Part shown: positions 44,356 through 52,793 of the stretch, piece by piece | Layout: every line of letters starts with the position of its first letter | How positions within the stretch are numbered: position 1 is the first letter of the stretch | Source of the DNA: Pseudomonas sp. JM0905a | Lineage (GTDB): Bacteria > Pseudomonadota > Gammaproteobacteria > Pseudomonadales > Pseudomonadaceae | DNA: 64,000 bases | NCBI RefSeq assembly: GCF_014700075.1 | Contig: NZ_JACXBU010000005.1 | Location: forward strand, 124,001 to 188,000 | Reading direction: 5' to 3' | Program-made: the position numbers and the translations under genes | The notes under the pieces: model-generated | What the model was told of the DNA's origin: nothing | The model's input: only the letters and a program-made list of their open reading frames with translations | Databases searched by the model: none

Positions 44356-44615
44356 CCACGCAACGGGCCGGCATACTGGGTGTATTTGCGCACCAGTTCT
44401 TCCTCACTGAGGACCGCCGGCTTCAGGCGCACGCCGGTGAGGGTGCTGAGATGTTCGCCCAGCTCGCGGGTGGCGTCGCGATGGGATTCGGCGCAGGCGT
44501 TGAGCATGGACAGGATGGCGTTGGGCTGGCTGAGGCGGATATCCACAGCCTGTTCTTCACGCAGCTGGCGCCGCAGGGTCTGCATGCAGTCCAGCACAGC
44601 CTTGGTCAATTCCAT
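44352..44615 (-). CDS. conserved small cytoplasmic protein, unknown function
   Basis: The second ATG (44615) is chosen because GAAGAAGGA lies directly before it; the first in-frame ATG has no RBS. The product is 87 residues, predicted mostly helical and soluble: MELTKAVLDCMQTLRRQLREEQAVDIRLSQPNAILSML...ESHRDATRELGEHLSTLTGV...LSEEELVRKYTQYAGPLRG. I do not recognise a named family. GC3 is high and the position is conserved-looking beside the epimerase. An 11-bp-arm inverted repeat lies just upstream (44638-44686). Confidence 0.7.
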   Translation of the reverse strand: MELTKAVLDCMQTLRRQLREEQAVDIRLSQPNAILSMLNACAESHRDATRELGEHLSTLTGVRLKPAVLSEEELVRKYTQYAGPLRG

Positions 44616-44637
44616 TCCTTCTTCCCCCATGGTCGAA

Positions 44638-44686
44638 GAGCGCTCCGTCCTTCCTGGCGAAGTGTCCGGAGCCAGACGGAGCGCTC
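44638..44686. repeat. 11-bp-arm inverted repeat upstream of the small protein gene
   Basis: GAGCGCTCCGT (44638-44648) and its exact complement (44676-44686) lie 23 bp before the start of the 87-residue protein gene. The position fits an operator. The remainder of the 304-bp gap up to 44919 holds a GCCCCG-TGC-CGGGGC hairpin (44714-44728) and nothing else I can name. Confidence 0.7.
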
Positions 44687-44919
44687 GGCTCCGGATGGTG
44701 ATTTCCTGGCATGGCCCCGTGCCGGGGCTGGCATCTGGCTAGCAAGCCCCGTACCAAGCCGGAAGGCCAGGAACTGCGGGGCTTTGGCGTGGTCAATCGA
44801 GGGGCGCCGCCCCTGTGCGGTGCAACCCGCACCGCCATGGCGCGACGCTGAAGACCGCCGTGCGAACCGGTATACTTCCGGCCATTCGCGGTTCTGCGTT
44901 TCTCTCCAAAGGTCCCCCC

Positions 44920-45768
44920 ATGCGCAATGACGCTCTCGATGAAGTGGATGATGTCCCCAGCCTGACCACCGATGCCCGTGATCGCGACGAGTTCGGTCAT
45001 CACCCGGCGGCCGAGCCGCTGCACCGTCACACCAACGGCTATACCACTCCCGCTCCTGCGCCCAAGGCCGCCAGCACCGGACCGCTCTGGGCCCTGGTGG
45101 TTGCCCTGGTCGTCGCCCTCTGCGGCCTGGGCTGGTGGAGCTTCCAGCAGATCAGCCTGATGGAGCAGCAACTGGTTGCCACCCAGGAAAGCTTCGCCCG
45201 TATCAGCGAAGAGGCCGCCGGCCGTATCCAGGACATTTCCGGCAAGGTGGTCGCCACCGAATCCAACATGACCACCGGCAACGAGTCCGTGAAGCTGCAG
45301 CTCAAGCAACTGCAGGCCAAGGTGATCGAACTGTCCAAGCAGCAGCAAGCCGCGAATGCCCAATTGGGCACCCAGGGCAAGCGCGTCGACCAGCTGTCCG
45401 CTGACATCAAGGCCGCCCAGGGCGCCGCGACCCAACTGGGCAGCCAGTTGAATGGCAAGGTCGACGGCCTGGCTGCCGAGCAGGTGAAGCTCAAGGCCGC
45501 CCAAGGCGACATGGCCCAGCTCGACAGCCGCCTGAAAGGCCTGGGCAGCGATGTAGAAGCACTGAAGAAGCAGGGCAACCCGAACCAGGCGATCAAGAGC
45601 CTGGAGCAGGACCTGCTGGTACTGCGCAGCGAGCTGGACAACCGCCCGGCACCGTCCCAGGGCGCCAGCACTGCCGAGTTCGATGCCTTCCGTGCGCAGA
45701 TGACCCGCAACATCAGCACCCTGCAGAGCCAGGTGCAGAACCTGCAGCAACAGATCAACATGCGCTGA
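44920..45768 (+). CDS. coiled-coil single-pass membrane protein
   Basis: The ATG at 44920 gives 282 residues. An acidic, His-rich cytoplasmic N-terminus (~55 residues, DEVDDVPSLTTDARDRDEFGHHPAAEPLHRHTNG) leads to one membrane helix (PLWALVVALVVALCGLGWWSF). The remaining ~200 residues are a long Gln/Ala/Lys-rich coiled coil (LKQLQAKVIELSKQQQAANAQLGTQGKRVDQLSADIKAAQGAATQLGSQLNGKVDGL) that ends LQSQVQNLQQQINMR. Similar Pseudomonas proteins have been labelled ATPase or chromosome-segregation-like only because of the coiled coil; no ATPase motif is visible. A spacer or envelope-spanning role is inferred. Confidence 0.78.
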   Translation: MRNDALDEVDDVPSLTTDARDRDEFGHHPAAEPLHRHTNGYTTPAPAPKAASTGPLWALVVALVVALCGLGWWSFQQISLMEQQLVATQESFARISEEAAGRIQDISGKVVATESNMTTGNESVKLQLKQLQAKVIELSKQQQAANAQLGTQGKRVDQLSADIKAAQGAATQLGSQLNGKVDGLAAEQVKLKAAQGDMAQLDSRLKGLGSDVEALKKQGNPNQAIKSLEQDLLVLRSELDNRPAPSQGASTAEFDAFRAQMTRNISTLQSQVQNLQQQINMR

Positions 45769-45780
45769 GGTCCTCGCTTC

Positions 45781-45816
45781 AACGAAAAAGCCCCCGGATT
45801 CGGGAGCTTTTTCGTT
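45781..45816. terminator. bidirectional terminator between coiled-coil and porin genes
   Basis: AACGAAAAAGC...CCCG-GATT-CGGG...GCTTTTTCGTT forms a stem with one mismatch and A/T runs on both sides. It separates two convergent genes. Confidence 0.9.
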
Positions 45817-45840
45817 TGGGCTCCTGCAAGGATGTGCGCT

Positions 45841-47148
45841 TCAGAAGGTGTAGACGTAGTTCAGGTAAAAGCGCTCGGCATTGTGGGTGATGATCCCCGC
45901 CGGTCCGCGCGAGGCGGCGGCGCGCTCAATACCATCCGGCTGGCCCTTGGTGTGGAATTCGTTGTGCAGCCAGACCAGGCTGAGGCCTCTCAACAAACCG
46001 TCGAAGTTGTATTGAAAGAGGCTCTGGAATTCTCGGCGGGAGAATCCGTCGTAACCGGCCGCATGGTCGGAAAACGCGTAATGCACATCCAGTCTTAGTT
46101 GCGGAACTCCGATGGCGGAAAAGTTTGTTCCGCCCATCAGCTTGAACATTTCCTCATCTTCCGCTCCGAAGAAGTAGAACAACTTCGCGCTGCTATTCCA
46201 GGCGCCATGATCCTTACTGAAGAAGACTCGATCAAAGTCGTCGCCGCGAACTTTGTTATAGGTCATGCCCAGATAGTAGTTGGCCGTCTTGTACTTGGCG
46301 GACAAGTCGATATAGCGCGCATCGTGAGAAGTTTCCGCACGATAGATGCCTGGCACGCCGTTGAATTCGAACAGGTCGCCGGCGTCCTGCTGCATGCCGT
46401 TGGTGACATAGAAATCGAGCAAGCGGCCGACGCCCAGGTCGATGCTGTGCTCCACCTTGAGCGAGGCGGCACGCAGGTAATCCTTGGACTCGGCGTACTC
46501 TGCCAGCAGCCGGCTGCCGAAGGGGAGCTGGTAGCCCAGGGCGAAGAGTTGCAGGTTGTCGATTGTCTCGCCGCGGAAGTTAGTCAGGTCGTCGCCCCAG
46601 CCGTTTTCGTTGCGTGGGCTGAATGCCTTGATATGGCTGTAGCGCAGGTTCAGGCCGTCTTGGCGGTAGTCCGCATCCGCGCCCAGCGTGGCGGCGGGGA
46701 GAATGCGCGTGGCGTCGTCGAAGTACTGGGCATAGCGTCGCACCTTCTTGCCACCGCCCAGCACCAGGTCGCCGGCATCGCCCTTGAGGTGGCTGCGCAG
46801 GTAGGCCTCGATGGGTTTGGCCAGGCCGTGGGGCGATTGCACCGAGTCGTCGGCTTCGAGATTGGTAATGCTGTTGGCGTCGCTGCCGATGTTCAGGTCG
46901 TCGGCCAGGCCATAGCTGTAGTCCATGCCCAATACGTCTGCATACCAGCCGGAAGAGAAACTGAACTGCGCTCCCTGGACCCATTCGTCGCGGGTGGGCC
47001 CCACGCCGCCGCCGTCGTTTTCCTTCCAGTAGAACTGGCTGTAACGCAGTGTGGTGAGGCTGTCATCGATAAAACCATCGGCACCGGCACTCCCGGCCAA
47101 TAAGCACCCGGCAATCCCTCCCAAGTACTTGCAGCGAACGTTGCGCAT
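45841..47148 (-). CDS. OprD-family outer-membrane porin
   Basis: The 435-residue protein has a signal peptide (YLGGIAGCLLAGSAGA, cleavage near residue 23) and a mature start DGFIDDSLTTLRYSQFYWKEN. Next come WVQGAQFSFSSGWYADVLGMDYSYGLADDLNIG, alternating aromatic beta-strands and a terminal NYVYTF, all OprD-like (18-strand substrate-specific porin). OprD porins admit amino acids, aromatic acids or other small carboxylates. Base composition is lower in GC than the neighbours, hinting at transfer or envelope-gene codon bias. A TTCCA-N5-TGGAA operator lies 95 bp upstream, identical in design to that before the M20 gene; this links it to the IclR-controlled amide module. Confidence 0.87.
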   Translation of the reverse strand: MRNVRCKYLGGIAGCLLAGSAGADGFIDDSLTTLRYSQFYWKENDGGGVGPTRDEWVQGAQFSFSSGWYADVLGMDYSYGLADDLNIGSDANSITNLEADDSVQSPHGLAKPIEAYLRSHLKGDAGDLVLGGGKKVRRYAQYFDDATRILPAATLGADADYRQDGLNLRYSHIKAFSPRNENGWGDDLTNFRGETIDNLQLFALGYQLPFGSRLLAEYAESKDYLRAASLKVEHSIDLGVGRLLDFYVTNGMQQDAGDLFEFNGVPGIYRAETSHDARYIDLSAKYKTANYYLGMTYNKVRGDDFDRVFFSKDHGAWNSSAKLFYFFGAEDEEMFKLMGGTNFSAIGVPQLRLDVHYAFSDHAAGYDGFSRREFQSLFQYNFDGLLRGLSLVWLHNEFHTKGQPDGIERAAASRGPAGIITHNAERFYLNYVYTF

Positions 47149-47242
47149 CTCATCACCTTTATTTTCTTGTTCTGACGATAGGGCCTGTGTTCGGGCCGGG
47201 CTCTATTGTCGAATCAGGCAAATAAAGGGCAATTCAATTGGG

Positions 47243-47257
47243 TTCCATGCAGTGGAA
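47243..47257. promoter_or_regulatory. candidate IclR operator upstream of the OprD-type porin
   Basis: TTCCATGCAGTGGAA is a perfect 5-bp-arm dyad with 5-bp spacer, 95 bp before the porin start and 88 bp past the end of the IclR gene. The same arms and spacing recur at 52347-52361. Short palindromes of this kind are common for IclR-family regulators. Confidence 0.65.
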
Positions 47258-47344
47258 TAGGCAATTTGTGAAACGTGATTGGCAGGCGAGCGAAAGTTCC
47301 GAAATCAGATGCTCGTAAACTTCGTGGATATAGAGGTTGGAATG

Positions 47345-48115
47345 TCAGCCGATGCTCTGCTGCAACTGGCTGACGGTTTCGGCGAGGCTGCCCAGATGGC
47401 GTTGCTGCACACTTTCCACGCTGTGGGTATCCCGTGGCCAGTGCAGCGCGATGCTACCCACCGGGCGGCCTCCGCTGCGGATTGGCAGGGCCACGGCGCG
47501 TATCAGGAAGGGCAGTCGCACCGCGTATTCCCAGGAGCCCTCGGTGCGCTCGCCGAAACCCTGGGTATGGGTCTGTTCGTGGGCCCGCAGTAGCTCATCG
47601 CCGCTGAGCCGATGGCGCAGGGCCAGGCGTTGCACTTCGTCGCTGTCCAGTTCGCCCAGGCAAGCCTTGCCCATGGCCGACTGGAACAGGCTGGCCTGCA
47701 GGCCGATGACCAGGCGGTTGCTCGGGTAGCGCTTGCGCAGCACGTCGGGGATGACGCTTTCCATCACATGCAGGTCGTCGCCGTCGAAGAAGGATAGATC
47801 GGTCACCAAACCGGTGCGTTCGCTGAGTTCCTGCATCAGTGGCGCTGCCTGTTCCACCAGGCGGCGGCTGAAGCGCTGGCGCGGGTCGCCGTATAACCTG
47901 CCGGAGCAAAGGCGGTAGCGCCGGTCGCACAGGCCGCGATAGAGCCAGCCCTGTTCCTGCAAGGTGTGGAGCAGGCGCGAGACCGTGGCCTTGGGCAGGC
48001 CGGTGAGGTAGTGCAATTGCTCCAGGCCAAGTTCCTGGTGCTCGCCGAGCAGTTCGATGATCGCCAGTGCCCGCTCCACCGACCGTACCGTGCCGCCTTC
48101 GTCTCTGCCGTGCAT
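47345..48115 (-). CDS. IclR-family transcriptional regulator
   Basis: With the ATG at 48115 (AGGG 7 bp upstream; a second ATG two codons earlier is too close to it) the protein has 256 residues. The N-terminal winged helix reads TVRSVERALAIIELLGEHQELGLEQLHYLTGLPKATVSRLLHTLQEQGWLYRG, a classic IclR domain. The GAF-like effector domain follows (FSRRLVEQAAPLMQELSERTGLVTDLSFFDGDDLHVMESV, LQASLFQSAMGKACLGELDSDEVQ, YAVRLPFLIRAVALPIRSGGRPVGSIALHWPRDTHSVE). Its gene lies 88 bp past the amidase stop on the same strand, between the enzymes and the porin. Two matching operator-like dyads flank the module. Confidence 0.9.
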   Translation of the reverse strand: MHGRDEGGTVRSVERALAIIELLGEHQELGLEQLHYLTGLPKATVSRLLHTLQEQGWLYRGLCDRRYRLCSGRLYGDPRQRFSRRLVEQAAPLMQELSERTGLVTDLSFFDGDDLHVMESVIPDVLRKRYPSNRLVIGLQASLFQSAMGKACLGELDSDEVQRLALRHRLSGDELLRAHEQTHTQGFGERTEGSWEYAVRLPFLIRAVALPIRSGGRPVGSIALHWPRDTHSVESVQQRHLGSLAETVSQLQQSIG

Positions 48116-48203
48116 GTCCATACCCTGTCGTGCCCCTCGTGGGCCCACCGCGAGGATATTGCAAGATGCAGGCCTGGGCGCGGTGGCGGCTGGCGTCGTT
48201 CGT

Positions 48204-49688
48204 CTAGCGAGCATCATCGAGCAGGGGCGGTGGGCAGTTGCTTACCCACTGGGTGAGCTGTTCATGGGCATGGGCCAGTTGCAGCACCGCCAGGTCGGCC
48301 TGGGCCGGGCCCATGATCTGCAGGCCCATGGGCAGTCCGGCGGGGTTGAAGCCAGCTGGCACGCTCATGGCCGGGATGCCGGCGAGGGTGGCGCCGATCA
48401 CCACTTCCATCCAGCGGTGGTAGGTATCCATTTCCCGCCCGGCGATAGCCTTGGGCCAGTGCAGCGTTGCATCGAAAGGGAACACCTGAGCACTGGGTAG
48501 TAGCAGGAAGTCGTAACGCTCGAAGAGTTTCTCCACGGCGCGGTACCAGTCGCTGCGGTCGACTGAGGCCTGGTAGATATCCGCCGCGCTGAGGCCGAGG
48601 CCGCTTTCCACTTCCCAGATGGCCTCCGGCTTGAGCTGCGCGCGGCGTGCCGGATCGGCGTGGACCTGGGCCAGGCTGCCGGCCACCAGCCATTGGCGGT
48701 GCACCAGCCAGCAGCGCCAGAGGCGGTTCGGGTCGTACTCCGGTAGGCAAGCCTCGACCTGGCAACCGAGCTCGCGGAAGCCCGCCAGAGCGCTTTCGCA
48801 GAGACCGAGCAGGCCGGCTTCCATGGGCAGGTGACCACCCAGGTCGCCGAGCCAGCCAATGCGCGTGCCGATGAAGTCGCGTTGCAGCGGGCCGATCAGG
48901 TCCGCCGTGCTGGAAAGCGCCAGCGGGACGGCACGATGGGGGCCGGCTTGGGTGCGAAGCAGCGCTGCCACGTCGGCCACGCTGCGGCCCATGGGGCCTT
49001 CGGTGGCCAGTTGTTGGGCGAAGAGTTCCGGCGTGGGGCCGAAGGGCACGCGCCCCTGGGACGGGCGCAGGCCATAGACGTTGTTGAAGCCTGCCGGATT
49101 GCGCAATGAGCCCATCATGTCGCTACCGTCGGCCACCGGCAGCAGGCGGAGGGCCAGGGCCGCCGCTGCGCCGCCGCTGCTGCCGCCGGCGCAGAGCGCC
49201 GGGTCATAGGCATTGCCGGTGGTGCCGAAGACGTTGTTGTAGCTCTGCGAACCGAGGCCGAATTCCGGCACGTTGGTTTTGCCGAGGAAGATCGCTCCCG
49301 CTGCCCGCACCCGCGACACGGCGATCGCGTCATGCTGCGCCATCTGCCCGGCGAACAGTGGTGAGCCCATGCTGGTGGGCAGGCCGGTGCAAGCGGCGAG
49401 GTCCTTCACTGCCTGCGGCATGCCGTGCATCCAGCCGAGCCACTTTCCCTGGGCCAGCAGGCGGTCGTGCTCGTCGGCTTCGGCCAGCAGTTCCTCGGCC
49501 GGGCGCAGCGCCACCAGGGCATTGACCCTCGCGTTGTAGCGTTCGATCTGCTCCAGGTAGGCCTGCATCACTTCGTGGCAGGACAGCTGGCGCGTGCGGA
49601 TGGCCTCGGACAGCGGCAGGGCGTCCAGCGTGACGATGTCCTGTTGCAACGAAGTCGAGGTGCGAAGGGGGCTTTCGAAACAGGTCAT
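48204..49688 (-). CDS. amidase-signature family amidohydrolase
   Basis: The 494-residue enzyme carries the Ser-cisSer-Lys catalytic set of the amidase signature family: Lys in GMPQAVKDLAACTG, cis-Ser in ADGSDMMGSLRNPAG and nucleophile Ser in CAGGSSGGAAAALALRLLPVADGSD. The C-terminus has ATLAGIPAMSVPAGFNPAGLPMGLQIMG. Such enzymes hydrolyse carboxamides or N-acyl amines. The substrate is unknown; partner genes encode an M20 amidohydrolase and a carboxylate-type permease. The ATG directly follows the stop of the permease gene (TGAATG), giving tight coupling. No signal peptide. Confidence 0.92.
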   Translation of the reverse strand: MTCFESPLRTSTSLQQDIVTLDALPLSEAIRTRQLSCHEVMQAYLEQIERYNARVNALVALRPAEELLAEADEHDRLLAQGKWLGWMHGMPQAVKDLAACTGLPTSMGSPLFAGQMAQHDAIAVSRVRAAGAIFLGKTNVPEFGLGSQSYNNVFGTTGNAYDPALCAGGSSGGAAAALALRLLPVADGSDMMGSLRNPAGFNNVYGLRPSQGRVPFGPTPELFAQQLATEGPMGRSVADVAALLRTQAGPHRAVPLALSSTADLIGPLQRDFIGTRIGWLGDLGGHLPMEAGLLGLCESALAGFRELGCQVEACLPEYDPNRLWRCWLVHRQWLVAGSLAQVHADPARRAQLKPEAIWEVESGLGLSAADIYQASVDRSDWYRAVEKLFERYDFLLLPSAQVFPFDATLHWPKAIAGREMDTYHRWMEVVIGATLAGIPAMSVPAGFNPAGLPMGLQIMGPAQADLAVLQLAHAHEQLTQWVSNCPPPLLDDAR

Positions 49689-51017
49689 TCACAGGCTCCG
49701 GGCAGAGGTAGCGATGGGGCTGCGGCGCTGGCGGCGCTCCAGGGCTGCGGGCGCGCCTTCGCTCAGGAAGCAGGTGGCGATCACGCCGATCAGCGACGCG
49801 AAGAGCACGTAGTAGGCTGGCGCCACCGGCGAGCCACCCACCTGGGTCAGCCAGGTGACGATGAAGGGCGCGAAGCCGCCGAACAGCATCACCGCGATGT
49901 TGTAGGCCAGGGCCAGGCCGGTGGAGCGCACGCGGGTGGGGAACTGTTCGGCGACGGCGGTGGGGGCGGGACCGTAGGAGACACCGATCATGGCGCAGAG
50001 CATCAGTTGCATCAGCGTCAGGCGCTCCAGGCTCGGCGCCTCGGCGACCCAGGCCATCAGCGGATAGACCAGCAGGAGGAAGGATAGGCTGCCGGCGAGC
50101 AGCACCGGGCGGCGGCCGATGCGGTCGGATAGCGCTCCGGCGAAGGGAATGATCACGGTCATCAACGCCACCGCCAGCATCTGCACCATGAACACCTGAT
50201 CCAGCGGCAGGCCGAGTTGCTTGTGGGCGAAAGTCGGCATGTTCACCAGCACCACGTAGAACGCCACGGTGCCGTAGATGCAGCTACCCATGGTCACCAG
50301 CACGGCGCGGCGCTGTTCGCGAAGGACCTGCATCAGGCTGAGGGACTCGCCCTTGTGTGCCTGGCGAGCATCGACGAAGGCTTCGGGCTCCTCCATGTGA
50401 CGGCGCATCCACAGACCCACCGGGCCGATCAGCAGGCCGAGGAGGAAGGGTACGCGCCAACCCCAGCTATCCAGGGCTTCGGGGGACAGGGTGTGGGTCA
50501 CCAGGGCGCCCATGCCGGCGCCAGCGAACACGGCCAGGCACTGGCCGAACAACTGCCAGGCGCCGTAGAGGCCGCGACGGTTTTCCGGGGCGCTTTCCAC
50601 CAGGAAGGCCGTGGCGCTGGCGTACTCGCCGCCAGTAGCGAAGCCCTGCAGCATGCGCGCGACCACGATCAGCACGGGCGCACCGATCCCGATCGCGGCA
50701 TAGCCTGGCGCGAAGGCGATCAGGGCAATGGACAGAGTCATGAGCAGGATGATCAGTTGCATGGCTGCCTTGCGGCCCTTGCGGTCTGCGTACAGGCCGA
50801 GCAGGACGCCGCCCACCGGGCGCATGAAGAAGCCGACGCCGAAGGTGGCCAGGGCCATCAGCAGCGAGGTGTATTCGTTGTCCGCGGGAAAGAACAGGCG
50901 GGCGATGATGCTCGACAGGAAGCCATAGACGATGAAGTCGTACCACTCGAGGGCGTTGCCGATGACAGCGGCGGTCACCTGAGGGGTGCGCGAGGTTCCG
51001 CTCTGGGAAGCGTGCAT
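49689..51017 (-). CDS. MFS transporter, metabolite:H+ symporter (MHS) type
   Basis: The 442-residue protein has twelve membrane helices and MHS-subfamily features: VIGNALEWYDFIVYGFLSSIIARLFFPA at the N-terminus, GFFMRPVGGVLLGLYADRKGRKAAMQ (loop 2-3) and YASATAFLVESAPENRRGLYGAW. MHS permeases (shikimate, citrate, betaine, dicarboxylate types) import organic acids with protons. It lies between the M20 amidohydrolase gene (27-bp gap) and the amidase gene (0-bp gap), so it probably imports their substrate or product. Confidence 0.9.
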   Translation of the reverse strand: MHASQSGTSRTPQVTAAVIGNALEWYDFIVYGFLSSIIARLFFPADNEYTSLLMALATFGVGFFMRPVGGVLLGLYADRKGRKAAMQLIILLMTLSIALIAFAPGYAAIGIGAPVLIVVARMLQGFATGGEYASATAFLVESAPENRRGLYGAWQLFGQCLAVFAGAGMGALVTHTLSPEALDSWGWRVPFLLGLLIGPVGLWMRRHMEEPEAFVDARQAHKGESLSLMQVLREQRRAVLVTMGSCIYGTVAFYVVLVNMPTFAHKQLGLPLDQVFMVQMLAVALMTVIIPFAGALSDRIGRRPVLLAGSLSFLLLVYPLMAWVAEAPSLERLTLMQLMLCAMIGVSYGPAPTAVAEQFPTRVRSTGLALAYNIAVMLFGGFAPFIVTWLTQVGGSPVAPAYYVLFASLIGVIATCFLSEGAPAALERRQRRSPIATSARSL

Positions 51018-51044
51018 GGGGGAGTTCTCCGGAAACGTAGGAAG

Positions 51045-52256
51045 TCAGGCGGCAGTGGCAGAAGTTGGGGAAGTGGCGGGCCGCGCCTGGAACCAGGCCT
51101 CTGTCAGCGCGGCCCAGTACGCGGCGCCGCGCACCAGGATGTCGTCGTTGAAGTCGTATCCGGGGTTATGGACCATCGGCCGGTCGGCGCCGGCGCCATT
51201 GCCGATGAACAGGTAGCTGCCGGGGCAGCGCTGGAGCATCCAGGCGAAGTCCTCGCTGCCCATTACGGTGGGAGCCTCCAGCACCTGTTCGGCACCGATC
51301 AGTTCCTCGCCCACCCAACGGGCGAAGGCGGTTTCCGCGTTGCTGTTGACCAATACCGGGTAGGCGGGGCGGTGAACGATGCTGGCACGGCAGCCGTAGC
51401 TTTCGGCCTGACTGTGGATGATCGCCTGCACTCGTTCCAGCACCTGCTCGCGGACCTTGGCGTCGAGGGCGCGCAGGCTCAGGCGCAGCAGGGCGCTCTG
51501 GGGAATCACGTTGGCGGCTTCACCGGCCTGCAGGGCGCCGACCGTGACCACCGCCGCCTGTTGCGGGTCGACGTTGCGTCCGACTACCGTCTGCAACGCC
51601 ATCACCGCGCTGGCGGCGGCCACGAGCGGGTCCGCCGTCAGGTGCGGCATGGAACCATGGCCACCGACACCTTCGATCACCACGTCCAGCAGGTCCTGGG
51701 AGGCCATCAGGGAACCTTCGCGGAAGCACAGGTGACCGGCTTCCAGGCCAGGCATGTTGTGCATGCCGTACAAGGCTTCGCAGGGGAAACGCTCCAGCAG
51801 GCCGTCGGCGAGCATGGCTTCGGCGCCGCCCTGGCCTTCTTCGGCGGGCTGGAAGATCAGGTTGAGGGTGCCCTCGAAATTGCGGGTGGCCGCCAGGTAG
51901 CGCGCTGCGCCCAGTAACATGGCGGTATGGCCATCGTGGCCGCAGGCGTGCATACGCCCGGTGTGGCAGCTGCTGTAGGTAAGGCCTGTTGCTTCGATGA
52001 TGGGCAGCGCATCCATGTCGGCGCGCAGGCCCAGGGAACGGAGGGCGTCACCATTGCGCAGCACGCCGACCACGCCGGTGCGGCCGATGCCGCTGTGGAC
52101 TTCGTAGCCCCATTGGTCCAGCAGACGGGCCACCAGGGCGGCGGTGCGTTGTTCTTCGAAACCGAGTTCGGGGTGGGCGTGGATGTCCTGGCGCAATGCC
52201 TTCAGGTCGGCGGCGACGTCGTCGAGCCAGGCCTGGATATGGGCGTAACGGGTCAT
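51045..52256 (-). CDS. M20D-family amidohydrolase (hippurate / N-acyl-amino-acid hydrolase-like)
   Basis: The ATG at 52256 (GAGGAG upstream) gives 403 residues. The metal site appears in HAHPELGFEE, LRADMDALPI, MHACGHDGHTAMLLGAARYL, FQPAEEGQGGAEAML and a late PTVMGSEDFAWML (Glu/Asp ligands). The dimerisation domain contains VIEGVGGHGSMPHLTADPLVAAASAVMALQ. Family members cleave N-acyl amino acids, hippurate, or indole-3-acetyl-amino-acid conjugates. It is the first gene of the leftward operon; a TTCCA-N5-TGGAA dyad lies 91 bp upstream. No signal peptide, so cytoplasmic. Confidence 0.93.
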   Translation of the reverse strand: MTRYAHIQAWLDDVAADLKALRQDIHAHPELGFEEQRTAALVARLLDQWGYEVHSGIGRTGVVGVLRNGDALRSLGLRADMDALPIIEATGLTYSSCHTGRMHACGHDGHTAMLLGAARYLAATRNFEGTLNLIFQPAEEGQGGAEAMLADGLLERFPCEALYGMHNMPGLEAGHLCFREGSLMASQDLLDVVIEGVGGHGSMPHLTADPLVAAASAVMALQTVVGRNVDPQQAAVVTVGALQAGEAANVIPQSALLRLSLRALDAKVREQVLERVQAIIHSQAESYGCRASIVHRPAYPVLVNSNAETAFARWVGEELIGAEQVLEAPTVMGSEDFAWMLQRCPGSYLFIGNGAGADRPMVHNPGYDFNDDILVRGAAYWAALTEAWFQARPATSPTSATAA

Positions 52257-52345
52257 TGTTGTTGTTCTCCTCGTTGGGGCGGCTGCCGCCTTTCGCGGCA
52301 GGCCTTCAGCTAACCGCGAGGATGAAAGGAGAACAATCGAAGGTG

Positions 52346-52362
52346 GTTCCACGGGGTGGAAC
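52346..52362. promoter_or_regulatory. candidate IclR operator upstream of the M20-MHS-amidase operon
   Basis: GTTCCACGGGGTGGAAC is a perfect 6-bp-arm dyad with 5-bp spacer, 91 bp ahead of the M20 start. It shares the TTCCA-N5-TGGAA arms and the distance to the start codon with the site before the porin. Confidence 0.65.
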
Positions 52363-52375
52363 AGGGGACGAGCAG

Positions 52376-52462
52376 CGTTGGGCTTCGCTCCGCTCAGCCG
52401 CAACCTACGGGGACGTCAGGGCGTTCTGTCGGTTGGTCTGAGTCCACGAAGCCCAACGCGTC
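52376..52462. repeat. GTTGGGCTTCGC / CAACCTACG repeat
   Basis: CGTTGGGCTTCGCTCCGCTC...CAACCTACGG followed by CGAAGCCCAACGCG belongs to a repeat family also seen at 23445-23515, about 36855-36950, 54893-54976 and 61897-61927. It occupies most of the gap between the M20 gene and the small anchored-protein gene. Confidence 0.7.
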
Positions 52463-52793
52463 AGAGCGTGCTATCCGCCTCCGGCATCAGCCGGCAACCC
52501 TGGTGCGGGCTGACCCATGCTGCCGTGTTGCTGCGGCCCAGGCCGCTGGCAGTCACGCGCTTGTGCTCGGCGTCGTCGAGGAACGCGCTGGTGGGCACGT
52601 ACTGCTTCACGTAGCCCTGGCAGTAGTCGGCCGGGTTGCCCATCACGTAGCGGCAGGAGCAGTACTCCTTGGCGGTGTAGGCGCTGATGATGCCGGGGAA
52701 GGCGGCCAGGTGCTGGCGGTTCTGCCACACCGTGGCGGCGAGCAGGATGAGCGCCAGCACGAACAGGCTGAGCACAGGACGACGGACGATCAT
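52461..52793 (-). CDS. small membrane-anchored cysteine-containing protein
   Basis: The 110-residue protein has an N-terminal anchor (PVLSLFVLALILLAATVW) and a periplasmic domain with four to five cysteines (EYCSCRYVMGNPADYCQGYVKQYVP...HQGCRLMP). The CSC and two further cysteines could form disulfides or bind metal. It overlaps the upstream serine hydrolase by 4 bp (ATGA), so the two are translationally coupled. I do not know a named family; the pairing suggests it assists or modulates the hydrolase. Confidence 0.75.
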   Translation of the reverse strand: MIVRRPVLSLFVLALILLAATVWQNRQHLAAFPGIISAYTAKEYCSCRYVMGNPADYCQGYVKQYVPTSAFLDDAEHKRVTASGLGRSNTAAWVSPHQGCRLMPEADSTL

